Shown piece by piece: positions 17,888 to 26,336 of a DNA stretch of 33,898 nt (position 1 is its first letter; every line of letters starts with the position of its first letter). This DNA is from an uncultured Lachnospiraceae bacterium (lineage in GTDB: Bacteria; Bacillota; Clostridia; Lachnospirales; Lachnospiraceae), in NCBI GenBank assembly GCA_910578605.1, contig CAJTQG010000017.1:30102-63999 (forward strand), in the 5' to 3' direction. The position numbers were made by a program, and so were the translations under genes. Below the pieces are notes generated by a model. It ran no database searches, was not told the origin of the DNA, and saw only the letters and a list, made by a program, of their open reading frames with translations.

Positions 17888-18180
17888 AATTAAAAATGCA
17901 ACAATGAAAATAAATCAATCTATAAATAAATCCATAAATGAATTAATACAATCAAGCAGTAAAATAATCAATATACAATATTTTAAGTTTGCAGAAATAC
18001 AACATTGCAAAAATGCTTGGAAGAAAGTAGAATAGTAAAAGAAATAAAATGGCTTGTGCCAGCGTCCATCATGAGGAACAAAGCAGTGCTGTAAGTAGTG
18101 TGAAAGTTCCAAATGGTGGAGTGCGCCAGGCATTTAGTATATATCTGAAAAATGGAATGGATTTCCTGAATGGAGGAAAA
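17888..18180 (+). other. AT-rich spacer between iscS and mnmA
   Basis: The 293-bp stretch is A-rich, with no recognisable RNA and no terminator. A frame open from 18049 joins mnmA in phase but is not preceded by a ribosome binding site, while mnmA has a strong one just before 18181. I do not call a gene here. Confidence 0.5.
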
Positions 18181-19266
18181 ATGAGCAATAAGAAAAAAGT
18201 AGTAGTGGGAATGTCAGGGGGAGTGGATTCCTCCGTGGCTGCTTATTTGTTAAAGAAGCAGGGGTATGAGGTGATTGGGGTGACAATGGAGATTTGGCAG
18301 GAGGAAAGCCATTTTCAAAGCAGTGAAAATGGAGGCTGCTGTGGTTTATCTGCGGTGGAGGATGCTAGAAGAGTGGCTTGGAAGTTGGACATACCTTACT
18401 ATGTTATGAATTTTCGGAGAGAATTTTCGGATAACGTAATTTCTTATTTCCTGAAGGAATATCTGCAGGGGCGGACTCCCAATCCATGTATTGCCTGTAA
18501 TCGATATGTAAAATGGGAGGCATTGCTGCAGAGAAGTATAGAGATAGGGGCAGATTATATTGCTACAGGACACTATGCAAGAATTGCAAGGCTGAAGGAG
18601 AACGGCAGATATGTGATAGCCAATTCCGTAACTAGCAAAAAGGATCAAACCTATGCCCTGTACAATTTAACCCAATATCAGCTTGCTCATACACTGATGC
18701 CTGTAGGAGATTTTACGAAGGAAGAAATACGTCAGATAGCGTTGGATATGGAAATTCCGGTAGCCAGTAAGCCGGACAGCATGGAGATTTGTTTTGTTCC
18801 GGATCAGGATTATGGCAGATTTATTAGGGAAAATACAAAGGAAAAGATAGAGGAGGGCGATTTTGTGGATTTGCAGGGGAATGTGCTGGGCAGACATAAA
18901 GGTATTATTCATTATACAGTGGGACAGCGCAAGGGCTTAAATATTAGTATGGGATATCCGGTTTATGTGGTGGAAATCAAACCAAAGGAAAATCAGGTAG
19001 TGCTCGGAAAATATGAAGATGTTTTTCGGACTAGACTGTATGCCAATCAGTTGAATTTTATGTCTATAGAAAGTCTTCAGGGGGAAAAACGAGTGCTGGC
19101 TAAAATACGGTATAATCATCAAGGAGCCATGTGCACAATTCGAATGGCAGGTGAGGATACAGTGGAATGTGTGTTTGATGAACCCCAGAGAGCGGTGGCT
19201 CCAGGACAAGCAGTAGTGTTCTATGAAAATGATTATGTACTAGGAGGGGGTGTTATTATTTCATGA
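18181..19266 (+). CDS. mnmA: tRNA-specific 2-thiouridylase
   Basis: MnmA makes 2-thiouridine at the wobble position (U34) of tRNAs for Lys, Glu and Gln, using ATP and a persulfide supplied by a cysteine desulfurase. The 361-residue protein has the PP-loop GMSGGVDSSVAA near the N-terminus and the catalytic pair Cys103 (NPCIACN) and Cys204 (SMEICFVPD). ATG 18181 follows TGGAGGAAAA with ideal spacing. The preceding iscS is the likely sulfur donor. Its TGA overlaps the next ATG (ATGA), so the MBL-fold gene is translationally coupled. Confidence 0.96.
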   Translation: MSNKKKVVVGMSGGVDSSVAAYLLKKQGYEVIGVTMEIWQEESHFQSSENGGCCGLSAVEDARRVAWKLDIPYYVMNFRREFSDNVISYFLKEYLQGRTPNPCIACNRYVKWEALLQRSIEIGADYIATGHYARIARLKENGRYVIANSVTSKKDQTYALYNLTQYQLAHTLMPVGDFTKEEIRQIALDMEIPVASKPDSMEICFVPDQDYGRFIRENTKEKIEEGDFVDLQGNVLGRHKGIIHYTVGQRKGLNISMGYPVYVVEIKPKENQVVLGKYEDVFRTRLYANQLNFMSIESLQGEKRVLAKIRYNHQGAMCTIRMAGEDTVECVFDEPQRAVAPGQAVVFYENDYVLGGGVIIS

Positions 19267-19991
19267 AGATAACTTATCTGTATCACAGTGGTTTTTTGGT
19301 GGAGCTTAACACCATGTATCTTTTGTTTGATTACTACAAGGGGGAATTGCCGGAACTAGATAACTTCAAAACACTGTATGTGTTTGCCAGTCATGCTCAC
19401 CAAGACCATTTTAATCCTTCTATATTTGCACTTACTCGAAATCATAGTAGGGTACAATATATATTGTCAAAGGACATAAAACTTACTCCTAGAAAATGTG
19501 AGAGGGAAAAACTTACTTCTCAAGATTTAGAGAAGATTGTTTGGCTGAAAGCAGGGGAAAAGAAAGAGTTTATTGCGGAAGGAACAGAGCTTTGGATGGA
19601 GACATTGAAATCTACAGATAGGGGAGTTGCCTTTATCGTACAGGCAGAGGGAAAAACGTTTTTTCATGCAGGAGATTTAAATTGGTGGATTTGGCAGGAG
19701 GAGGATAAGAGCTATAATAACAATATGACGGCTCGTTTTATAAAAGAGCTAGAACAGCTGCAAGATAGAAAGATAGATGCTGCTTTTCTTCCCTTAGATC
19801 CCAGACAGGAAATTTATTATGCTAAGGGAATAGAGCAGTACAGGAAAGTGATGAAAATTCGTCATATTTTTCCTATGCATATGTGGGAAAATTATGGAAT
19901 TATATTACAATATGAGAAGGAATATGGAGCAAACAAGAATGGAAGGGTATATCATATTCGGCATAAAAATCAGACATTTTATGTAGAATAG
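19263..19991 (+). CDS. MBL-fold metal-dependent hydrolase (UlaG-like)
   Basis: This 242-residue protein has the metallo-beta-lactamase signature HAHQDH (His44, His46, Asp48, His49), a later HAGDLN motif and a C-terminal IFPMHMW histidine, so the metal site is complete. The opening MKITYLYHSGFLVEL matches UlaG-like MBL proteins, whose substrates vary widely. It overlaps mnmA by 4 nt. A role in RNA or nucleotide metabolism could be guessed from the neighbour but is not shown. The last codons and stop lie inside a 47-bp tandem repeat. Confidence 0.88.
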   Translation: MKITYLYHSGFLVELNTMYLLFDYYKGELPELDNFKTLYVFASHAHQDHFNPSIFALTRNHSRVQYILSKDIKLTPRKCEREKLTSQDLEKIVWLKAGEKKEFIAEGTELWMETLKSTDRGVAFIVQAEGKTFFHAGDLNWWIWQEEDKSYNNNMTARFIKELEQLQDRKIDAAFLPLDPRQEIYYAKGIEQYRKVMKIRHIFPMHMWENYGIILQYEKEYGANKNGRVYHIRHKNQTFYVE

Positions 19992-20074
19992 CTTTAAATT
20001 GGATATAAAGTAAAAATCAGACATTTTATGTAGAATAGCTTTAAATTGGATATAAAGTAAAAATTAGATATTTT
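19964..20074 (+). repeat. 47-bp tandem direct repeat spanning a stop codon
   Basis: Copies at 19964-20010 and 20011-20057 are identical by eye, followed by a 17-nt imperfect third start (20058-20074, two mismatches). The first copy contains the last codons and TAG of the MBL-fold gene; the second repeats this stop region in the spacer. Confidence 0.95.
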
Positions 20075-20112
20075 CTGGTTTTCAGTGGTAAAGCTTTGGA
20101 AAGGAAGGAATA

Positions 20113-20709
20113 ATGACAGGTATCAGTGTGTTTTTAGCAATATTTTTAGCAGTTTTATTATTTTTGTTTTGTTTGTTTTTGTATATTCGATATAGAATAC
20201 GGCGCTTTTCCAATGAAGTCTTCGGAACAGAGGATGTGCGGCAGGTATTTGAAAATATTGAGACAACAGAGCAGGAAAAGCCAAAATCCTTAAATGGAAT
20301 GGATATGCTGTATCTGCCCCAAATTCAAAAGGATTTTCCAGATTTTAATCCGACTATGGCAGATAATTATGCAAAGGAAGCATTAAAGAAGCATGTGGGA
20401 AAAAAGGAGGGATTTCATGTACATAATGTTGTAATTGCTGGCTATGAGAAGACCAGTGTAGAATATAATATTATTATGCAGGCGGCGGCAGAGTGGAAGG
20501 AGCAGGGAAAGAAGGTTCAGAAGCGCTTTATTCTTCATTATTCTTATCTGATAAAAGCCAGCTCTGGGGAGGAGGTTGTGGCGGCAAATTGTCCAAACTG
20601 CGGCGGAGCTATTGAAAGCCTGTCCTGGGAGGTTTGTCCCTACTGTGACAGCCGTCTTGTAAACGTACTGAAAAATAGCTGGAAATTTACACAGATTAGA
20701 GAGGGGTAA
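20113..20709 (+). CDS. Membrane-anchored zinc-ribbon protein of unknown function
   Basis: This 198-residue protein has one N-terminal membrane span (about residues 4-26) followed by basic residues (RYRIRR), a linker, a globular region (about 50-150) and a C-terminal zinc ribbon with CPNC (Cys160, Cys163) and CPYC (Cys175, Cys178). The middle region ending in a beta-rich RFILHYSYLIKA segment vaguely recalls Tim44/NTF2-like domains, but I would not assign it. The span followed by basic residues suggests a cytoplasm-facing globular part. The ATG follows AAGGAAGG. It stands alone before the pheST leader. Confidence 0.8.
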   Translation: MTGISVFLAIFLAVLLFLFCLFLYIRYRIRRFSNEVFGTEDVRQVFENIETTEQEKPKSLNGMDMLYLPQIQKDFPDFNPTMADNYAKEALKKHVGKKEGFHVHNVVIAGYEKTSVEYNIIMQAAAEWKEQGKKVQKRFILHYSYLIKASSGEEVVAANCPNCGGAIESLSWEVCPYCDSRLVNVLKNSWKFTQIREG

Positions 20710-20856
20710 AGTGATGAAAAGGCGGAACAGATGAAGAAATTAAAGGAAGAGGAAATGGAACAATATTGGTGGTAGCTATACAATTGCAGGAACAGATATG
20801 GTATTATAAGAAATTATATTGACAGGCAGATATACCAGGCGTTGAGAAGAATAGGG

Positions 20857-20886
20857 TTGACAGAGGAAGAAAGTATGTGCTACAAT
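20857..20886 (+). promoter_or_regulatory. Promoter of the pheST T-box leader
   Basis: A perfect TTGACA (20857-20862) and TACAAT (20881-20886) are separated by 18 bp. The transcript would start near 20893, about 45 nt before the T-box stem I. Confidence 0.65.
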
Positions 20887-20934
20887 GCTAAAAGTTAGAA
20901 ATATAAAAAATAAGATAATAAAATTAAAAGCGAA

Positions 20935-21235
20935 GATTGTGCACACAGATGCTTGTTTTCTTTCAGAGAGAAAAGGTCATCGGCTGAAAGCCTTTTTAAG
21001 TTCAGACAAGGATTGAATTTCACACAGGAGCTGTGCTTTTGAATGATGACAAATAATGGATACAATATTTTGTCAAATGTAAAATGTATGCGAATGTATA
21101 CAAATGATAGTAGGAAGCATCGTTGTTACACGTTACGTAAATAAAGAGTCTGTTATTACAGGAACCCGGGTGGTACCGCGGAAGATGATTTCGTCCCATT
21201 ATTTTCATGTGTGAAAATAATGGTTTTTTTATTTT
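20935..21235 (+). promoter_or_regulatory. T-box leader of pheST (tRNA-Phe sensing)
   Basis: The T-box sequence GGGTGGTACCGCG is at 21168-21180, followed by the TTCGTCCC segment. Stem I runs from about 20940 to 21036, and a TTC Phe codon at 21019-21021 followed by A is a good specifier candidate. Uncharged tRNA-Phe would favour the antiterminator and so pheS and pheT expression. The class is certain; the specifier is inferred. Confidence 0.92.
21196..21230 (+). terminator. T-box intrinsic terminator
   Basis: A perfect 12-bp stem (21196-21207 with 21212-21223), a TGTG loop and seven T's. It competes with the antiterminator formed by the T-box sequence just upstream. Confidence 0.93.
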
Positions 21236-21257
21236 AAAGGAAAGGAATGGAAAGCAA

Positions 21258-22277
21258 ATGAAAGAGAAACTGAAGGCAATTCGTGATGAAGCGATTACAA
21301 AAATTCAGCAGTCAGGAAGCTTGGATAAGTTAAATGAAATCCGAGTGGCATATTTAGGTAAAAAAGGTGAATTGACAGAAGTGCTGAAGGGAATGAAAAG
21401 TGTAGCGCCGGAGGATAGACCAAAGGTAGGTCAATTGGTAAATGAGACAAGAACTGCCATTGAAGAAAAATTGGAGGAGCTGAAAACACAGTTGGCAAAG
21501 GCAGCCAGAGAAGCTCAGCTAAAATCAGAGGTGATTGATGTCACACTTCCCGCCAAGAAAAATAATGTGGGCCATCGCCATCCTAATACCATTGCACTTG
21601 AGGAGGTGGAGAGGATCTTCATCGGTATGGGCTATGAAGTGGTGGAAGGTCCAGAGGTGGAGTACGACTATTACAATTTTGAAGCGCTGAATATTCCGGC
21701 TAATCATCCGGCAAAGGATGAGCAGGATACATTTTATATTAATGATCAGATTGTACTTCGCACGCAGACATCACCGGTTCAGGTAAGAGAGATGGAAAAA
21801 GGAAAGCTGCCCATTCGAATGATTGCGCCGGGAAGAGTGTTCCGCTCTGACGAGGTGGATGCCACTCATTCTCCTTCCTTCCACCAAATAGAAGGCTTGG
21901 TGATAGATAAGAATATAACTTTTGCAGATTTAAAGGGAACTTTGGAGCAGTTTGCCAAGGAATTGTTTGGTGAACATACGAAAGTAAAATTTCGTCCCCA
22001 CCATTTTCCGTTCACAGAGCCAAGTGCGGAGGTGGATGTCACTTGTTTTAAATGCGGCGGAAAAGGATGTCGCATGTGCAAAGGAGAAGGCTGGATTGAA
22101 ATATTAGGCTGTGGTATGGTACATCCTAGAGTGCTGCGTATGAGTGGGATTAACCCTGAGGAATACTCTGGTTTCGCATTTGGTGTTGGTTTAGAGAGAA
22201 TTGCACTGTTAAAATATGAAATCGATGACATGCGGTTATTGTATGAAAATGACAGCCGTTTCTTAAGTCAGTTTTAA
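21258..22277 (+). CDS. pheS: Phenylalanyl-tRNA synthetase alpha subunit
   Basis: PheS and PheT form the alpha2beta2 enzyme that charges tRNA-Phe. The 339-residue class II catalytic subunit has an N-terminal coiled coil (about 1-85), motif 2 with FRSDEVDATHSPSFHQIEG and motif 3 with GFGVGLERIA-type sequence (GFAFGVGLERIALLKY). The FKCGGKGCRMC cluster near the C-terminal third is typical of Firmicute PheS. The ATG at 21258 is chosen because the upstream ATG at 21247 is out of frame and stops after four codons. It lies 27 nt after the T-box terminator. Confidence 0.97.
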   Translation: MKEKLKAIRDEAITKIQQSGSLDKLNEIRVAYLGKKGELTEVLKGMKSVAPEDRPKVGQLVNETRTAIEEKLEELKTQLAKAAREAQLKSEVIDVTLPAKKNNVGHRHPNTIALEEVERIFIGMGYEVVEGPEVEYDYYNFEALNIPANHPAKDEQDTFYINDQIVLRTQTSPVQVREMEKGKLPIRMIAPGRVFRSDEVDATHSPSFHQIEGLVIDKNITFADLKGTLEQFAKELFGEHTKVKFRPHHFPFTEPSAEVDVTCFKCGGKGCRMCKGEGWIEILGCGMVHPRVLRMSGINPEEYSGFAFGVGLERIALLKYEIDDMRLLYENDSRFLSQF

Positions 22278-22295
22278 TGGAAGGAGGAGCAAATT

Positions 22296-24713
22296 ATGAA
22301 TACACCATTATCATGGATTAAAGCCTATGTGCCGGATTTAGATGTAACCAATCAGCAGTATATGGATGCTATGACTTTGTCAGGCACAAAAGTAGAGGGT
22401 TTTCATGCCTTTGATGCGGATTTAGATAAAATTGTAATTGGTCAGATTGATAAAATTGAAAAACATCCTGATGCAGATAAATTAGTTGTATGCCAAGTAA
22501 ATGTAGGAAATGAAACTGTTCAAATTGTGACTGGTGCCACAAATGTGTTTGAGGGAGCAAAAATTCCGGTTGTATTGGACGGCGGACGGGTTGCGGGAAG
22601 TCATGACGGCAAGATAATAGAGGGCGGCATTAAAATTAAAAAGGGCAAATTAAGAGGAGTGGAATCTTTTGGTATGATGTGCTCCATTGAGGAGCTTGGT
22701 TCCACTACAGATATGTATCCTGATGCTGCGGAGGATGGAATCTATATTTTAAAGGAGGATGCGCCTGTAGGAGAGGATGCCATTGCTTATCTGGGATTTC
22801 GGGATGCCAACTTCGAGTATGAGGTGACATCCAATCGTGTGGATTGTTTTGGAATAATCGGTATTGCCAGGGAAGCAGCGGCAACCTTCAGAAAACCATT
22901 TTATCCTCCGGTGATAACACATACCGGAAATAATGAGGATGTGCATGATTATATCCAAGTGGATGTAAAGGACAATGAACTTTGTCCCCGCTACTGTGCT
23001 AGAGTTGTTAAAAATGTAAAGATTGCTCCGTCACCAGAGTGGATGCAGAGACGTTTGGCGGCTTGCGGCATTCGCCCAATAAACAATTTAGTAGATATTA
23101 CCAACTATGTGATGGAGGAATATGGTCAGCCAATGCATGCCTATGATTTAAGTACATTGGCAGGCAAGCAGATTATTGTGCGCCGAGCTGAAAGCGGAGA
23201 ACAATTTCAGACATTGGACGGTCAGCTTCGCACATTGGATGATAATATGCTGATGATATGCGATGCTGATAAGGCGGTTGGAGTTGCCGGAATTATGGGA
23301 GGAGAAAATTCTAAGATTACAGATGATGTTAAGGATATATTATTTGAGGCAGCCTGTTTTGACGGAACCAATATCCGCTTATCGGCAAAACGTTTAGGAC
23401 TTAGAACAGATGCATCTGGCAAGTTTGAGAAAGGATTGGACCCTAATAATGCTATGGATGCCATTAACCGTGCTTGTCAGTTAATAGAAGAGTTGGGAGC
23501 TGGAGAAGTGGTAGGCGGAGTAGTGGATGTGTATCCAAATGTGAGACAGGAAAGAAAAATCTTGTTTGAGCCTGAAAAGATGAATCAATTACTTGGAACG
23601 AATATTTCCAATGAGGAAATGCTCGGCTATTTCAAAATGCTGGATTTAAAATATGATGCAGACACAAATGAGGTGATTATTCCAACCTTCCGCCAGGATT
23701 TAGAATGTATGGCTGATTTGGCGGAGGAGGTTGCCAGATTTTACGGCTATGATAATATTCCAACTACACTGCCGAAGGGGGAGGCCACAACGGGAAAATT
23801 ATCCCACAAGCTTAGAATAGAAAGAATTGCAAGTGATATTGCAGAATTCTGTGGTTTTTCTCAGGCAATGACATATTCTTTTGAAAGTCCAAAGGTCTTT
23901 GACAAATTATTGTTGGCTGAAGATGACAAGATGAGGCAGACAGTGGTAATTACCAATCCTTTAGGAGAAGATTTCAGTATAATGAGAACTACTTCCTTAA
24001 ACGGAATGCTCACCTCCTTGGCAACCAATTATAATAGAAGAAATAAAGATGTGAGATTGTATGAGTTAGGCAACATATATTTGCCGAAGGATGTGCCTGT
24101 GACCCAGTTGCCGGAGGAGAGAATGCAGTTTACTCTTGGTATGTACGGCGAAGGAGATTTCTTCCACATGAAAGGTGTAGTAGAAGAATTTTTAGATAAG
24201 GTAGGAATGAATGGAAAAATAATTTATGACCCAAATGCTGGAAAAAATTATCTTCATCCAGGCAGACAGGCAAATATCATCTATGACAGTGAGGTAATCG
24301 GATACTTGGGTGAAGTGCATCCAGAGGTGGCAGATAATTATGATATAGGAGACAGAGTGTATATAGCAGTTTTGGATATGCCTTATATTGTGGAAAAGTC
24401 AACCTTTGAGAGAAAGTATGAGGGCATTGCCAATTATCCGGCTGTTACGAGAGATTTGAGCATGGTAATGGAGAAATCCATTATGGTTGGTCAAATAGAG
24501 GAAATCTTTGAAAAACGGGGCGGAAAGCTGCTAGAGAGCTTCCATTTGTTTGATGTGTATGAGGGAGCACAGATTGAAAGCGGTTTCAAATCTGTTGCCT
24601 ACTCCATTGTGTTCCGCGCAAAGGATAGAACCTTGGAGGAGAAGGATATTACACCGATTATGGAAAAGATTCTGAAAGATTTAAAAGAAATGGGAATCAA
24701 ATTGAGGGGATGA
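22296..24713 (+). CDS. pheT: Phenylalanyl-tRNA synthetase beta subunit
   Basis: The 805-residue beta subunit has the usual order: N-terminal EMAP-type tRNA-binding domain (about 40-150, with HPDADKLVVCQVNVG), B3/B4 editing region, B5 domain, catalytic-like core and a C-terminal ferredoxin-fold anticodon-binding domain (about 710-805, ANYPAVTRDLSMV). A GGAAGGAGGAG site precedes the ATG, 18 nt after pheS, so the pair is one operon under the T-box. Length is normal. No terminator is obvious in the short gap before the next promoter. Confidence 0.97.
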   Translation: MNTPLSWIKAYVPDLDVTNQQYMDAMTLSGTKVEGFHAFDADLDKIVIGQIDKIEKHPDADKLVVCQVNVGNETVQIVTGATNVFEGAKIPVVLDGGRVAGSHDGKIIEGGIKIKKGKLRGVESFGMMCSIEELGSTTDMYPDAAEDGIYILKEDAPVGEDAIAYLGFRDANFEYEVTSNRVDCFGIIGIAREAAATFRKPFYPPVITHTGNNEDVHDYIQVDVKDNELCPRYCARVVKNVKIAPSPEWMQRRLAACGIRPINNLVDITNYVMEEYGQPMHAYDLSTLAGKQIIVRRAESGEQFQTLDGQLRTLDDNMLMICDADKAVGVAGIMGGENSKITDDVKDILFEAACFDGTNIRLSAKRLGLRTDASGKFEKGLDPNNAMDAINRACQLIEELGAGEVVGGVVDVYPNVRQERKILFEPEKMNQLLGTNISNEEMLGYFKMLDLKYDADTNEVIIPTFRQDLECMADLAEEVARFYGYDNIPTTLPKGEATTGKLSHKLRIERIASDIAEFCGFSQAMTYSFESPKVFDKLLLAEDDKMRQTVVITNPLGEDFSIMRTTSLNGMLTSLATNYNRRNKDVRLYELGNIYLPKDVPVTQLPEERMQFTLGMYGEGDFFHMKGVVEEFLDKVGMNGKIIYDPNAGKNYLHPGRQANIIYDSEVIGYLGEVHPEVADNYDIGDRVYIAVLDMPYIVEKSTFERKYEGIANYPAVTRDLSMVMEKSIMVGQIEEIFEKRGGKLLESFHLFDVYEGAQIESGFKSVAYSIVFRAKDRTLEEKDITPIMEKILKDLKEMGIKLRG

Positions 24714-24731
24714 TAAAGTAACTAAATATGG

Positions 24732-24760
24732 TTGACATTGTTTTTACATAGGTGTAGTAT
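24732..24760 (+). promoter_or_regulatory. Promoter of the first c-di-GMP riboswitch transcript
   Basis: A perfect TTGACA (24732-24737) and TAGTAT (24755-24760) with a 17-bp spacer lie about 55 bp before the aptamer. It makes the cassette at 25104-27306 independent of pheST. Confidence 0.65.
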
Positions 24761-24814
24761 GTAAGAGCAAATGCATTATTAATAAAGTTTTTTATGAGCA
24801 TAAGTTAAGTAAAG

Positions 24815-24905
24815 AAATAAGGGGCAAACTTATAGAAATGTAAGGACGCAAAGTTAGAAGTCTAAGATAACAAAGAATGTTATTATGATAGTTCGGCTGC
24901 AGGAT
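24815..24905 (+). promoter_or_regulatory. Cyclic di-GMP-I (GEMM) riboswitch, copy 1
   Basis: The GEMM-I core is readable: GGGCAAAC at 24822-24829, a 6-bp arm capped by a GAAA tetraloop (24829-24844), GGACGCAAAG (24844-24853) leading into the tetraloop-receptor strand and TCTAA (24861-24865), a P3 arm ATAACA/TGTTAT with a 5-nt loop (24867-24883), and ATGATAGTTCGGCTGC at the 3' end. The same order of landmarks occurs at 33545-33740. The 3' end overlaps the 5' strand of a terminator, so ligand binding can gate read-through into the secreted cysteine-peptidase-like gene. On or off sense cannot be decided by eye. Confidence 0.88.
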
Positions 24906-24929
24906 TGTTAAAGGTCTTGCAGCTTTTTT
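24896..24929 (+). terminator. Terminator of c-di-GMP riboswitch copy 1
   Basis: A 9-bp stem with one G-T pair (24896-24904 with 24915-24923) is followed by TTTTTT. The 5' strand is shared with the aptamer 3' end. Confidence 0.88.
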
Positions 24930-24956
24930 GTTTGTATCTTTCTGAAAAGAAAATTT

Positions 24957-24980
24957 ATAGGAGGGATTATGAAAGAATAG
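24957..24980 (+). other. Three-codon mini-ORF with strong Shine-Dalgarno
   Basis: AGGAGGG (24959-24965) is followed by ATG AAA GAA TAG at 24969-24980, between the riboswitch terminator and the protease-like gene. It may be a leader peptide or a chance start. Confidence 0.4.
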
Positions 24981-25103
24981 TTAGTGAAAATATTATGGTA
25001 AGAAGGAAGATAGAAATAAATAAAAAACAAAATTTAAAAGAGGATTTAGAAGGGAAGTAAACAATTTGCTGCTTGTGAATATATGAAATGTAAAGGAGAG
25101 AAT

Positions 25104-26318
25104 ATGATATTTTATATAAAGAAAAAAAGAGAGAAAAAGCTAAAAAAGTACATAGCAGGTACATTAGCAATCATGATGATTGGAACAGGTTTTATCCCAT
25201 TGAATAACACAGAAGCATATGAAATACAAACATCACAAAAGCAAGAGGTTAAATTAAATTCAAAGGAAATGAAAGATTATATAAAAGTTTCTGCCTTGGA
25301 ATGGGCGGGAATGATAGAACCAGATTTGAATTTAAAGGTAAAAAATATACAGCGTATTGTGACAGATGATAGGAATGAAATCGAGTATAGTGTATCTTAT
25401 TATTGTGGTAAGGAGCCATATGGATATGCTATACTGCAATGGATAGATGGAGATTTTGTAGTGTTAGAGGGAGTTCTAGAAAAAAATCAGCAGGGTGTTT
25501 ATGAAGAGATTACAGAAAATATTGAAAATGAAGAAAACTTAAATGGGGAGGAGATAGGAGAAGAACTGGTAAAAATATCAGGTACACAGTATGGTGTTGT
25601 CACAGAAAATAGGGCAGGAAAAGATATAACTTATGATAATTTTGGAAACCAACAGCCAGTTGTGAAAAGTGAACAATATGCATTGCCTCAATCTATTTTT
25701 ATAGAAAAAGGTAAGTTTGAAGCTGGAGTCAAATATAAAATTTTGGATAGTATTGAATTGAAAAAATATAAGAATCGTTCTCAATTATTTGATAAAAATG
25801 CTACGAAAGAAATTACAGGGAAATATGCCTGTGCTATTCAAAGTTTATTACAGATTTCCTATATGGAAAATTTATGTAGTACTTCAAATAGTTCTATTAA
25901 GAAAACATATAATGAATTGTGGAAAAAGTGCAAGACTTCATATGACAGCAGCGATGGGCAGTATGGGAATACAATTGAAGATGCTGCAAAGGGCTTTGTA
26001 TCCTTTGCAAAGTCTAAAGGATATAAAGGAACTGCATATAAAGGAGAAAAAAGAAATCCATCTGTTGCGTGGCTCAAGGATAAGTTGGAGTTTAATCGCC
26101 CGATTATTATGGGATATACTATCAATGCAAATGGTTATGATAGTAGTCATGCCATCTCCATATTAGGGTGGTATAAGGCAAAGAAAGTATCATCAGGGAA
26201 TACATATAATTATCTAAAAGTGTATGATGCTTGGAGAGAGAAACCTTATTATTTAAATTATACAACAGTTGATTTTTCAAAATATTGCAGTGCAAGTTAT
26301 TTCTGGGTAAAAAAATAG
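25104..26318 (+). CDS. Secreted papain-like (C39-like) cysteine peptidase candidate
   Basis: This 404-residue protein has a signal peptide or anchor: a long Lys/Arg-rich n-region (residues 1-17), a hydrophobic core (18-32), then a Thr-Glu-Ala stretch. Residues about 50-145 form a region with GYAILQWIDGDFVVLEG that recalls the pro-domain of C10/C39-like peptidases. The C-terminal part has Cys243 in YACAIQSLLQI, His349 in DSSHAISILGWY and Asp375 in VYDAW, the order expected for a papain-like triad. Whether it cleaves proteins is inference. The start at 25104 is preceded by AAAGGAGAG; the ATG at 25083 would add seven residues. It is the first gene under the c-di-GMP riboswitch. Confidence 0.78.
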   Translation: MIFYIKKKREKKLKKYIAGTLAIMMIGTGFIPLNNTEAYEIQTSQKQEVKLNSKEMKDYIKVSALEWAGMIEPDLNLKVKNIQRIVTDDRNEIEYSVSYYCGKEPYGYAILQWIDGDFVVLEGVLEKNQQGVYEEITENIENEENLNGEEIGEELVKISGTQYGVVTENRAGKDITYDNFGNQQPVVKSEQYALPQSIFIEKGKFEAGVKYKILDSIELKKYKNRSQLFDKNATKEITGKYACAIQSLLQISYMENLCSTSNSSIKKTYNELWKKCKTSYDSSDGQYGNTIEDAAKGFVSFAKSKGYKGTAYKGEKRNPSVAWLKDKLEFNRPIIMGYTINANGYDSSHAISILGWYKAKKVSSGNTYNYLKVYDAWREKPYYLNYTTVDFSKYCSASYFWVKK

Positions 26319-26336
26319 TGGGAAGGAGCATGAAAT

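Noticed and set aside
18049..18180. In-frame 44-codon N-terminal extension of mnmA
   Set aside because: The conserved MnmA start and a strong TGGAGG site point to 18181; the extension has no matching site and no MnmA-like sequence.
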